A stretch of DNA of 64,000 bases, taken from NCBI RefSeq assembly GCF_019396325.1, contig NZ_JAHKRO010000007.1, positions 62,001 to 126,000 on the forward strand. The letters run 5' to 3'. Below are positions 45,786-53,888 of the stretch, piece by piece. A program made the position numbers and the translations under genes. Each line of letters starts with the position of its first letter. Position 1 is the first letter of the stretch. The DNA comes from Nonomuraea ceibae (GTDB lineage Bacteria > Actinomycetota > Actinomycetes > Streptosporangiales > Streptosporangiaceae). The notes under the pieces were generated by a model. That model worked only from the letters and a program-made list of their open reading frames with translations. It was not told the origin of the DNA and ran no database searches.

Positions 45786-45819
45786 GGCCCCGGCACCGCC
45801 CTACGGCGGTACCGGGGCC
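45786..45819. terminator. Bidirectional terminator hairpin
   Basis: GGCCCCGGCACCGCC and GGCGGTACCGGGGCC pair with one mismatch around CTAC, between convergent genes ending at 45763 and 45840. Confidence 0.8.
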
Positions 45820-45839
45820 GCGCGTTTGCCCCGGCCCGG

Positions 45840-46109
45840 TCAGCCCACGTCGGCGAACCCGTACCCGGTGGCGTCATCCAACGCCGCCAACCCCAAACAC
45901 CCCGCCCCGCACGGTTCCCCCGGCCCCGCGTCGCACCCCTCACACGCCCGCGCCGGGTCGGCCGGACGGAAGATGTCGATCATGCCGCCCGGCAACGCGG
46001 TCGGGTCCGACACATAGCGGGCCGGGTTCAGCACCACATCCGTAGGACGGACATCCGCCGCCGCAACCGCCATGAACTCGCCGTCGAAGTCGCCCGAACC
46101 ATGCGCCAT
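45840..46109 (-). CDS. Small Cys-rich hypothetical protein
   Basis: An 89-residue acidic protein whose C-terminal half has CEGCDAGPGEPCGAGC, a spacing that could bind zinc. ATG at 46109 has GGCGGAAG upstream. No family recognised; probably element cargo. Confidence 0.6.
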   Translation of the reverse strand: MAHGSGDFDGEFMAVAAADVRPTDVVLNPARYVSDPTALPGGMIDIFRPADPARACEGCDAGPGEPCGAGCLGLAALDDATGYGFADVG

Positions 46110-46567
46110 TTCTTCCGCCTTTCTACTTTCTTTCCGCTGACATTTCTATTTTATCTCGATAGTGCCACCACCCGTAGGGCGTGCCGCTTTTTCTCGCGGC
46201 AGTAAGGTAAAGCTTTTCGCCTCTTTCCCGGCCTCCGATCCGACACCGCCCCATCCCACCGTCACTCCGCGCCCCGCCGCCGCTTCCGCCCGCCCGAACC
46301 CCGTGACCAGCCACGACGAGACGCTGCTCGCCACACAGGACAAGGTCCCCGCAAGGGCCGGCCAGCGGCCGGGCCGCTGGCCGGCAACCTGCCGTTGAAG
46401 GAAGGGCAGGACGGAGACACAAAGACGGAAGAAGAGAAGAGAAATTAACAGTGCAGGCATGCACGAGAACGCGCGCACACATATTCAAGGAGTCGCCTCT
46501 AGGCGATTCGGGGCGGCCGAAGCAACAGACGAAACCCGCATGACCTGAGCAGATGACACGCCAGAGG

Positions 46568-46627
46568 GTGTCGCGATCTCAGCGGCGACACCGGATGCGA
46601 CAACAAAACGCGACACCGAATGCGACA
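46568..46627 (+). repeat. Iteron-like repeats with motif GCGACA
   Basis: GCGACA occurs at 46585, 46597, 46610 and 46622, spaced 12-13 bases. Two 18-base direct repeats, GCGACACCGGATGCGACA and GCGACACCGAATGCGACA, contain all four. An inverted copy, GTGTCGC, lies at 46568-46574. Confidence 0.6.
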
Positions 46628-46715
46628 CCGATCAACACCTCACCAGCGGAACCCGCAACACCCCGCCGAAGTGATGCGACGCCCATGCTGCCAGGCTTGC
46701 TCTTAGCTCGGCGGC

Positions 46716-46748
46716 GGGTTCGCCTCACCCCTTACGTGAGACGAACCC
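46716..46748. repeat. Inverted repeat
   Basis: GGGTTCGCCTCAC and GTGAGACGAACCC pair with one mismatch around a seven-base loop. No adjacent gene explains it as a terminator. Confidence 0.45.
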
Positions 46749-47087
46749 CTCCAGCCCTCCCCGTACCCCTGCGCATCCAACGGGGCGGACTGACCGGTAT
46801 GAACGCCCACCTGCACCCCAGGTGTCAAGCCCGGCCCCGAACCCATACCGCACGCGGCCCGCAGCCCTATGCCGCGATGCCACCAGCCAACGGCGAGGGC
46901 CTGTGCCGGGCACGGCGATGACGATGCCGGCCACCTTCCTCCGGCTCGATCGTCGAACCGGAGGAGGCCCTTCCCGGGGTGCGCGAGTCGGGCCGTGATC
47001 GGTCACGCCGCCGACGCCACGGCCACCACCCGTCCTGCCACCACGTCATCCGTGCCCCATCAGCGCCCGCAACCGCCCACGTGCCCG

Positions 47088-47459
47088 TCACCGACCGCTC
47101 CGCCGCCATCCCCCCGACGGCGGCGTACCGGCCGACCACGGACCGCTCAGCCCCGCAGCGACCCCACCGCCTGCACTGGCCGCACCCGCCCCCGCGTAGG
47201 GTGCGCCCGCCGAGGCCCACGGCGCAGGCTGCAGAACCAGCTGAGCCCCGTTCCGCACCGACGGGATCGGCGGCAAGGCGTACCGCAGTTCCCGCGGCCC
47301 GGTAGCGCTGATCACGACCTGCTTGCCGCGCAGCGCCAGCCACCGGTAGCCCACCACCAGGAAGCCCCAGTCAGGCCAGTCCCGGCGCAGCGCGGCGAGC
47401 GCCTGCCGAGCCCACGGCTCCTGCCCGTACGCGGACACCTGGTCAGCCTTCCACCTCAA
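47088..47459 (-). CDS. Small hypothetical protein coupled to the HATPase gene
   Basis: A 123-residue frame. The first ~65 residues (QALAALRRDWPDWGFLVVG, then WLALRGKQVV) look like a real folded domain; the tail is Gly/Ala/Pro-rich. The start is either TTG at 47459, overlapping the HATPase stop, or GTG at 47438 with GGAAGG eight bases upstream. Short proteins of this kind often follow ATP-binding regulator genes in actinobacteria. Function unknown. Confidence 0.6.
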   Translation of the reverse strand: MRWKADQVSAYGQEPWARQALAALRRDWPDWGFLVVGYRWLALRGKQVVISATGPRELRYALPPIPSVRNGAQLVLQPAPWASAGAPYAGAGAASAGGGVAAGLSGPWSAGTPPSGGWRRSGR

Positions 47460-48151
47460 CTCCTCCAGACGGCCCCCTCCTCCTGACGGCTGGCACCAGG
47501 TTCATCCGACGGTGGCAATCGCACAACGCCACTCGGCTCCTCCACCCGGTCACCCGTCACGTCATCCGACGCCGGCCCGGTGACCGGTTCGGTAGCTCCC
47601 TTGGTCAGAGAAAGCTCCGCCCACACCGCGTGCCCGGTCGCCGCACCACCCGCCACCCCGACCCGATCCGCCACCTCGGCCACCACGGCCAGACCCCGGC
47701 CGTCCTCGGCCACCTCCAGCACCGAGCCAGGCGTCCGCGAGAAGTCCGGGACCGGCCCGCCACCCAGGTCATAGACCACGATCCGCACCGACTCCGCCCC
47801 GCGCAGCACCTCCACCACGAAGAACCCCCGCTCCCGGCCCGAAAAGGAGTGCCGCAGCGCGTTGCTGACCAGCTCAGCCGTCACCCACCGAGCATCATCA
47901 GCCCGCCCCGTGTCGGCCAGAAGCTGCCCCACCATCCGGCGCGCGAGAGCCGACTGGTCACCCCGTCCAGGAAAGGCTCGCCGCCACGCCATCCCACCCC
48001 ACACCCGCGAGGAGCGGAACGTCGACATCACCAGACCCGGCGCCAGATCCGGAAACTCCTCCCCGAACGGCTGCCGCCGGAAGCCGAAAGCCGGCGACGT
48101 GTGGAGGCTGCTCGGCTCGGCCAGGCTCGTGTGCTGCGTACGCGTGTCCAT
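47456..48151 (-). CDS. HATPase anti-sigma-factor-like protein
   Basis: A 231-residue GHKL ATPase domain protein: N-box VTAELVSNALRHS, G1 YDLGGG and G2 DGRGLAVVAEV. The C-terminal ~60 residues are a disordered acidic tail. ATG at 48151 is supported by AGGGA upstream. It is divergent from the HTH gene at 48437 with a 285-base spacer, a layout common in actinobacteria for a regulator and its kinase-like partner. Confidence 0.88.
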   Translation of the reverse strand: MDTRTQHTSLAEPSSLHTSPAFGFRRQPFGEEFPDLAPGLVMSTFRSSRVWGGMAWRRAFPGRGDQSALARRMVGQLLADTGRADDARWVTAELVSNALRHSFSGRERGFFVVEVLRGAESVRIVVYDLGGGPVPDFSRTPGSVLEVAEDGRGLAVVAEVADRVGVAGGAATGHAVWAELSLTKGATEPVTGPASDDVTGDRVEEPSGVVRLPPSDEPGASRQEEGAVWRS

Positions 48152-48436
48152 GCAGGATGTCCCTTCCGGTCCTCATCCCGGCACCGTGCCGGGAGCGGCC
48201 AGCACCATCACCCACCTCGCCGCCCGAATCACACCCCCAACCCGAAACGCACACCCACACCGTCCCCACCAGCAGCAATCCGCCATGACCGGCCCGGGCC
48301 GCCGCCATCCCCCGACGTCGATCACCCCACGCCCAGGCTGGAGCCCCTCCACCAAGCCCGCCTACCGTCCCCTCACCCCGGAACCCCAACGGGCCTACCA
48401 CGCACAACGCGCAACATGTGAAGGGACACCCAGGCC

Positions 48437-48826
48437 ATGTCCGGCACCGGATACCAGACCCTGCTCGACTGCCGACGCCGCAGCCGCTACCTACGCCAGC
48501 ACGGCTTCACCACCGACCAGATCGCCGTCATCCTCGGCCTGGACCACCCCGCCACCCCACTACACCTCTACCGATACACCGCCGGGCTCACCGCCGCCCA
48601 GGTGGTCGAGACCTTCCACCGGCTCGCCGGCACCACCGGTGCAGGGCTGCGCGAGGCCCGCTTGTATGACTACGAGAATTGGCCGCAAGCGGGCCGGCGC
48701 CCCTCCGTCTTCACCTTGCGGCTTCTGGCCCGCATCTATGCCACTCAACCGGTCAAGCTGCTCACCGCCGAGGTTCTAGCCGGCTACCCCGCCCGGGATC
48801 GGCGTGCGCTTCGCGACGGCGGGTGA
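48437..48826 (+). CDS. Helix-turn-helix protein, actinobacterial type
   Basis: A 129-residue protein. FTTDQIAVILGLDHPATPL and the C-terminal RPSVFTLRLLARIYATQP recall the short XRE-like regulators found beside ATP-binding proteins in actinobacteria. ATG at 48437 has no strong ribosome site, and upstream starts are absent. Target unknown. Confidence 0.7.
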   Translation: MSGTGYQTLLDCRRRSRYLRQHGFTTDQIAVILGLDHPATPLHLYRYTAGLTAAQVVETFHRLAGTTGAGLREARLYDYENWPQAGRRPSVFTLRLLARIYATQPVKLLTAEVLAGYPARDRRALRDGG

Positions 48827-48870
48827 CGTCCCGGTCGTTGTCACCAGGGTCGTACCTCCGGGCGGGCTGA

Positions 48871-50565
48871 TTAGCGCAGGAGCCGCTCATACACCTGCCG
48901 GGCCTGCGGGCTCGGCGCTGTATCGATCTCCGCCAGCCGCTCCTTCAACAGCTCGAACGAGCGCCTGACCGCGAGCTGACGGCCCAGCTCTGCCTGAATC
49001 GTCATGAGCTGACCCCACAACATCTCGCTGTAGGGATCGATGCGCTCCACCGCCAGTTGCAAGACGTCCACCGCCCGATCCGGATCATCTGCCCGCATCA
49101 GCTCGGCCAGCCGTACAGCGGCGTTGACCGCATGCCGCTGAGCGGCCTGCCGGGGCGTGAGCACCCACAGATCATCACGACCCGCCAGTAGCGGCCCCCG
49201 ATACAGCGCCAGCGCCTCATGCAAGGCCGTCGTCCGTGTCGCGTCGTCAGCCGCGGTGGCAGCGCGCTGACACGCGGCGTCGAACCGCCAGAAGTCCACA
49301 TCGAACCATGCCGCAGGCAGCAGCCGCCGTTCTCTGGACTTCACCACGAACCGCACCCCCGACGCGCACCCGGTCGCGTGTCTCATGGCCTGGTTGATCT
49401 CCCGAACGGCCGACTCCAACCGGCGCCCGCCGCGCTCGCCATCACCCGGCCACAACACCTCTACGATGCTCTCGGACGACACCCCGTCCGGGGAAACCGA
49501 CAACAGCGCGAACAGATCTTGCGCCTCCGCCCGCCCAAACGGCACATCTTGCCCACCCCAGGCCACCCGCAGTACCCCGAGCGCCTCGACCCTGGCCTTG
49601 CCCGGTGCCACCACGAAGCCCGATTCCCCGGACCCAAGCGGAGCTGTCACGGTGTCTGGCGCAGGGGCGGATGCTCGCGGTTGCTCGCCGCTTTGCGCAG
49701 GTACAGGCGCGGCGGTCTTCAGGCTCTCAAGGTCGCCGGCCGTCCTCACCTTGGCGGGCGCGACGCGGGGAGTCTGCATGTCAGCAGCCAGCGTGACGGG
49801 AAGACCCTCCCGCTCGCTCTGGTGCCCTTGAAGCCGACGGCGAACCACAGACGGCTCCATGCTTAGTCGAGCGAGCCGGGACCGCACTCTGGCGATCAGC
49901 GTGGCACCCAGCAGCATCACCAGCAGTCCAAACGCCAGCGCGGCGCCAAACGGTCGCCTCACCTCAGACGAGGCCCCAGCGCGGTTCTCCGTCCTATCTC
50001 CTGCGCCGCCGCTCGCGGGCGGCAAGAGAGGTGATCGCGAGACCACAGGCGACGGGAAGGGCGAAAGCGGATCGCGTGGCCTGATTCGAGTGTGATGCCG
50101 CTGGGAAGGCGCGCTGCGGTCCTGATGGTGCCTGCGATGGACACGCCTGACGGTGTCGCGTCGGCTCGGAATAGGCTCGGCCGGCCGATCTGGCCGTGAG
50201 ACCGTCTCGTGCCACTTGCGCGGCTCATCTCTGCGCGGCTTGTCTGCTTGTTGCTTGGTCGACGCAGTCGCAGGTATGGCAACAGGCGTTGGCTGGGAAC
50301 GTTTCGTTCTGGAGGGTGAGCTCTTCGGTGTGGATTGCGCCCGTGGCCTTGATGATGGCTCCGCCTCGCCCAACTCCACCACGCCCCGTTCGCCCCCGGT
50401 GGGCCTGCGGCGTTCGCCGCACCGTGGCTGTCGGCATGGCAGAGCGCCGGCAACCAGCTCGGCCGTGCTGCAGCCGAAGGACGCCTCGACCGCGGCCTGC
50501 GTGCCCTCCTCACCCACATCGTGATCTTCCACTGGAACCGACTCGGCCTCTCGGCCACCACGCAA
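48871..50565 (-). CDS. BTAD-domain regulator with one membrane span, probably 5'-truncated
   Basis: The C-terminal ~330 residues contain a winged-helix segment (DLFALLSVSPDGVSSESIVE) and a bacterial transcriptional activation domain (FDVDFWRFDAACQRA onward), as in SARP-like and LysM-BTAD proteins. Ahead of it is a membrane span (about residues 205-228, FGAALAFGLLVMLLGATLI) after a Pro/Ser/Arg-rich linker. Full-length relatives have more spans and a LysM domain upstream, missing here. The first ~70 codons of the open frame (right of about 50350) lie antisense to a RiPP-gene fragment and do not look coding. The gene therefore seems to have lost its 5' end at about 50350; a functional start is uncertain. 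Confidence 0.6.
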   Translation of the reverse strand: MRGGREAESVPVEDHDVGEEGTQAAVEASFGCSTAELVAGALPCRQPRCGERRRPTGGERGVVELGEAEPSSRPRAQSTPKSSPSRTKRSQPTPVAIPATASTKQQADKPRRDEPRKWHETVSRPDRPAEPIPSRRDTVRRVHRRHHQDRSAPSQRHHTRIRPRDPLSPFPSPVVSRSPLLPPASGGAGDRTENRAGASSEVRRPFGAALAFGLLVMLLGATLIARVRSRLARLSMEPSVVRRRLQGHQSEREGLPVTLAADMQTPRVAPAKVRTAGDLESLKTAAPVPAQSGEQPRASAPAPDTVTAPLGSGESGFVVAPGKARVEALGVLRVAWGGQDVPFGRAEAQDLFALLSVSPDGVSSESIVEVLWPGDGERGGRRLESAVREINQAMRHATGCASGVRFVVKSRERRLLPAAWFDVDFWRFDAACQRAATAADDATRTTALHEALALYRGPLLAGRDDLWVLTPRQAAQRHAVNAAVRLAELMRADDPDRAVDVLQLAVERIDPYSEMLWGQLMTIQAELGRQLAVRRSFELLKERLAEIDTAPSPQARQVYERLLR

Positions 50566-50613
50566 GGCATCCTGTCCGACGCGGCCACGGCCGCCTTCCT
50601 CCCCCGGACCTGA
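50356..50613 (+). pseudogene. Fragment of a thiopeptide-type bacteriocin biosynthesis protein
   Basis: An 85-codon frame without a start codon, ending in GLRALLTHIVIFHWNRLGL and a TGA at 50611. This matches the C-terminal end of the thiopeptide-type bacteriocin biosynthesis domain (elimination/SpaB_C-like), which works beside lantibiotic dehydratases. The upstream ~200 residues are gone. The next gene starts two bases later, so the two formed an operon. No dehydratase is nearby. Confidence 0.7.
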
Positions 50614-50615
50614 CC

Positions 50616-51748
50616 ATGGACCCCGCTACGCTGCACGCCGCCGTCCGCCACTTCCCCTCGTCGGCCGCCCCCGCCCTGCCTGCTCATCGCTTACCGAACG
50701 GATCAAGGAGATCGCCGACATTGCCGACACCGCCATCAGCTCCGGCGTTGACGCGCTGCACGAGGGGGCGCACGCGCTGGACAAGGCCGCGCTGCTGGCC
50801 AGCGACTGCGGCCTTCCTGACCTGGCCCGCGACCTGTGCTGGCAGCACATCAACGTCTACCGCGAGGCCGGCCACCCGCTCACCGTGCTCCAAGCGAGAT
50901 ACATGCTCGAACCCGCCCTCAACCTCGCCTGCCTCCAGATCCGCGCCGACGCCGGACAACACGCCCTACGACTCCTGGACGCGATGTACCAGGCAACCGT
51001 CAACAGCACCGACCTGATGATCGAGGACCGCCGCCTGCCCCTGGCCAACCTCACCGGCACTCTGCAACAGCATCACAAGCTGCGCGAATGGGTCTGGCTC
51101 CAATACCTCGCCGACGGCATCCGCGCTCTCGTCCTTGCTGGACGCTGGGACGAAGCGGTCACCCACGCTCGAGCCCACAACGGGATCGGCGTGCATCTCA
51201 TGGAAGGGCGACAGGTCGAGATCATCACTCATCTCCTGCACGGCGATCTTCAGGCCGCTCAAGCCGCCCTGAAGGGATGCACGCTGACCGAACCCTGGGA
51301 ACACCTGGTCGGCTCTTGCCTGAGCGTGATGTGCATGGACAAGACGAACGCGTTGCTCAGCCGAAGCGTCGCGGACATGGTCGAGAGGTTTTTCGGGAGC
51401 GCGTTGCTACCCGGGTACGCCGTCTTCCGGACCCGGCTCGGGCTGACCGTGGCCACCCTCGCCAGCAGCACCGATGCCAAAGCGGCCTACCGTGTTCATT
51501 CCCAGGTAATCGAGGAGGTGATCGACTGTGGTGACGGGTATGCCGTTCGCGACCTCCTCACTGGCGACCATCTGCTATCCGATATTCACCAACATCCCCT
51601 GACCCGTCTGATGGCAGCTTCTGGCCTGATGGCTGGCAAACTGCCGGAGCCCCTGCTCAACACACTTGCCTGCTCAACGAGACTGGCAACGGAGGCGTTG
51701 ACCGAAGCCATCCGACTCAACGAGCTCTCTGAACGACGCATAGTTTGA
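50616..51748 (+). pseudogene. Helical-repeat (TPR-like) protein gene with a frameshift near 50688
   Basis: ATG at 50616 begins MDPATLHAAVRHFPSSAAPA. In that frame the sequence fails after ~24 codons, while a frame one base away carries LTERIKEIADIADTAISSG and continues for ~350 codons to the stop at 51748, including DCGLPDLARDLCWQHINVY and TEPWEHLVGSCLSVMC. One missing base near CATCGCTTACC explains both. The intact protein would be ~377 residues of helical repeats, a type found beside RiPP and regulator genes in actinobacteria. Either a pseudogene or a sequencing error. Confidence 0.65.
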
Positions 51749-52188
51749 CGGAGGCCGTAGTACAGCAAGGGCCTCAGGAACCCGGACAGGTCCAGTATGC
51801 GATGCGAGCAGGTCGCGGCCTGAGTCCCCTCTCCCGTCTCAGGAGCTACCTGCTGGAAATCAATTTGACCGACTACGACCTGAGCGAGCAAGCGCCGTAG
51901 CAATCCACCACCTTCGTTATGTTTTCGATATCAGCAGGCCCCCTGGAGCGCTCCACATTCAGGCAACCTGATTTTCGCCATCGGAACCAGTTGCACCGCG
52001 GTGGCTCCGACGTCTGGGCATGCGTGCCGGGTCCATAAGCCGCGCCAGTGCGCAGACTTCGGAGCCGCTCGCCCCTGGCTATGGAGCTTGCTGGCCCGCC
52101 CGGCCTCTAGACGTGAGGGTTTAGGCAATACGCGCGCAATGCAAAGATCAGTCAGGCATGTGCCAGGTTGACCAGGCTGGAGGGGAAG
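51749..52188. other. Intergenic region before the ABC-3C operon
   Basis: 440 bases. It presumably contains the promoter of the following operon. One short frame (51802-51900) was considered but lacks a ribosome site. The only clear signal is GGAGGGG at 52179-52185, which fixes the start of the next gene. Confidence 0.4.
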
Positions 52189-53400
52189 ATGGCGGGTACA
52201 ACAGCTCCGTTCGAAGCATCGGCGTCCGCGGTCGGCTACGTGTACCAGCTCCGGAGGGCCCTTCATTCCTGTGTCGACCAGCACGGCCGTGGACTCGACT
52301 GGTGCATTGCCATCGAAGCTGGCGACGACGTGGAAGAACTCGTCGAAGGCGGCCGGGTCCTCTATCAGCTCAAGCATCGGGCCGCTGGCGTCACCATGTC
52401 GGACTACAGCACGGACCTGTGGAAAACCCTGCGGATATGGGCTCATGGCATCACCAACAAACAGCTCGACCTGGACGAGACGGACCTTCTCCTCCTGACT
52501 ACCGCTGAGCTAGCCCCCGACTCGGCTGGCTATCTCCTGCAACCTCTCGTCTCAGGGGTCAGGGACGAGAGTCGTGGGCTTGAAGCGTTGGAGACCGCCA
52601 GGAAATCTTCCACCAGCAAGGACAACAAGAAGGCATACGAAGCCTTCGACAAACTCTCAGCGGATGAGCGACGGGCCATGGTTGCCCGAATACAGGTCAT
52701 CGGCAATGCTCCGGACGTCGATGCGGTGGAGAAGCTGCTGCTGGAGCGAGTGGTCTCCGCCGTCGGACATGCGTATGCCAGGCCCTTCCTTCAGCGCCTG
52801 GAAGGCTGGTTCTTTCAGCGCACGATCCGTCAGCTGCGAACCGATGAGATGGACGCGATCACTGGTGACGAGTTCGACCAGGTGTTCACCGACCTGCGTA
52901 ATCAATTCCGGCCGGAGAACCTGCCCATCGACGAGGACATCGCTGTACTCAAACCAGATCCATCGGACTATGCGAGCATGACCTTCGTCCGCCAGATGGA
53001 ACTGATCGACATCGGCAAGACCAGCATCGGGATCGCAGTGCGCGATTACATCCGCGCGTTTGCCCAGCGTTCCCGGTGGTCAGACGACAACTTGCTGTTG
53101 CCCGGCGAGATCAGCAAGTACGAGCGCCGGCTCATCGAGGAGTGGCAGGACCTCTTCGCGGAGATGGAAGACGACCTCGGCGCAGAGGCGACGGAAGCGG
53201 AGAAGATAGCAGCCGCCAAGGAGATCTATCGATGGGCTACGCGCAAGGCACGTCCCCGCATCCGCGTCGGGTGTGACGAGCCATTCGTCGCCAAGGGATC
53301 CTTCCACATCCTGGCTGATGACCTTCAGGTGGGCTGGCACATTGATTTCATGACCCGGCTCATGGCCGTACTGGAGCCGGCGGGAGCGACGCAAGCGTGA
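52189..53400 (+). CDS. ABC-3C system effector, PD-(D/E)XK-like nuclease domain
   Basis: A 403-residue protein; ATG at 52189 has GGAGG five bases upstream, preferred over TTG at 52168. The N-terminus GYVYQLRRAL, then IEAGDDVEE and LYQLKHR (Glu43, Asp46/47, Gln60-x-Lys62), fits the restriction-like nuclease fold of DUF4297/Cap4-type dsDNA nucleases. The remaining ~300 residues are helical with the variable C-terminal domain of ABC-three-component effectors. The stop overlaps the middle-component start (GTGA). In this scheme the ATPase senses infection or DNA and the nuclease acts. The nuclease assignment is from motifs only. Confidence 0.85.
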   Translation: MAGTTAPFEASASAVGYVYQLRRALHSCVDQHGRGLDWCIAIEAGDDVEELVEGGRVLYQLKHRAAGVTMSDYSTDLWKTLRIWAHGITNKQLDLDETDLLLLTTAELAPDSAGYLLQPLVSGVRDESRGLEALETARKSSTSKDNKKAYEAFDKLSADERRAMVARIQVIGNAPDVDAVEKLLLERVVSAVGHAYARPFLQRLEGWFFQRTIRQLRTDEMDAITGDEFDQVFTDLRNQFRPENLPIDEDIAVLKPDPSDYASMTFVRQMELIDIGKTSIGIAVRDYIRAFAQRSRWSDDNLLLPGEISKYERRLIEEWQDLFAEMEDDLGAEATEAEKIAAAKEIYRWATRKARPRIRVGCDEPFVAKGSFHILADDLQVGWHIDFMTRLMAVLEPAGATQA

Positions 53401-53888
53401 ACCCACTCACTGAACTCAGCCGCGAAGAACGCGCCTTGTTCAACCCGGCCTTTACCGCGCTTGTCACCTGCCGCGCCGTCCAGGGCCACGAGCTCCAGTA
53501 CAGCCAGCCGTGCCCGGTCCCAGTAGCGGTCTTGTCCGCCGTGATGGCACTGCAACCAGCCGTACGTCGCACTCTGCCGAGATCCCGAAACAGTGGGCTG
53601 AACCGATGGCTGGAGGAGAACAAGGGTGTCAAAGTGACCATGTCACAGAACGCCACCGCCTTGGCCGCAGTGGTGCGGCCCGGGCTCCTCTTGGCACTAC
53701 AGAGCGATGCCGTACACGTCGATGAGGACGGCAAACTTACCGTGGCACCCGGTCGGCTCACGAAGACGATCAACGGCGCCACGGACGAGATCCAGGCCAT
53801 CCAGAAGGCGGCCCATCTTCTGGGGCGCTGGCTCCCCAGCACGGGCAGCCTCAGTACCGTCATGACATTGCTAGGAGTCCGGCCGTGA
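53397..53888 (+). CDS. ABC-3C system middle component
   Basis: A 163-residue protein that starts with NPLTELSREERALFNPAF, as do many middle components of ABC-three-component systems. The rest contains a likely winged-helix part (RSRNSGLNRWLEENKGV). It links effector and ATPase. GTG at 53397 and the next GTG at 53885 both form four-base overlaps, giving a tight three-gene unit. Confidence 0.85.
   Translation: MNPLTELSREERALFNPAFTALVTCRAVQGHELQYSQPCPVPVAVLSAVMALQPAVRRTLPRSRNSGLNRWLEENKGVKVTMSQNATALAAVVRPGLLLALQSDAVHVDEDGKLTVAPGRLTKTINGATDEIQAIQKAAHLLGRWLPSTGSLSTVMTLLGVRP

Larger units (their letters stand above)
46110..47087. other. Gene-poor stretch with iteron-like repeats
   Basis: Almost 1 kb without a convincing gene; short frames here have atypical composition and no ribosome sites. 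It contains the repeat cluster 46568-46627 and the hairpin 46716-46748, so it could be a replication or transfer origin of the former element. Confidence 0.4.

Noticed and set aside
46553..46921. Plus-strand frame of 122 codons over the iteron-like repeats
   Set aside because: Arg/Thr/Pro-rich composition, no ribosome site and no resemblance to known proteins; the repeats explain the pattern better.
51802..51900. Short frame after the TPR-like gene
   Set aside because: 32 codons, no ribosome site, no recognisable features.
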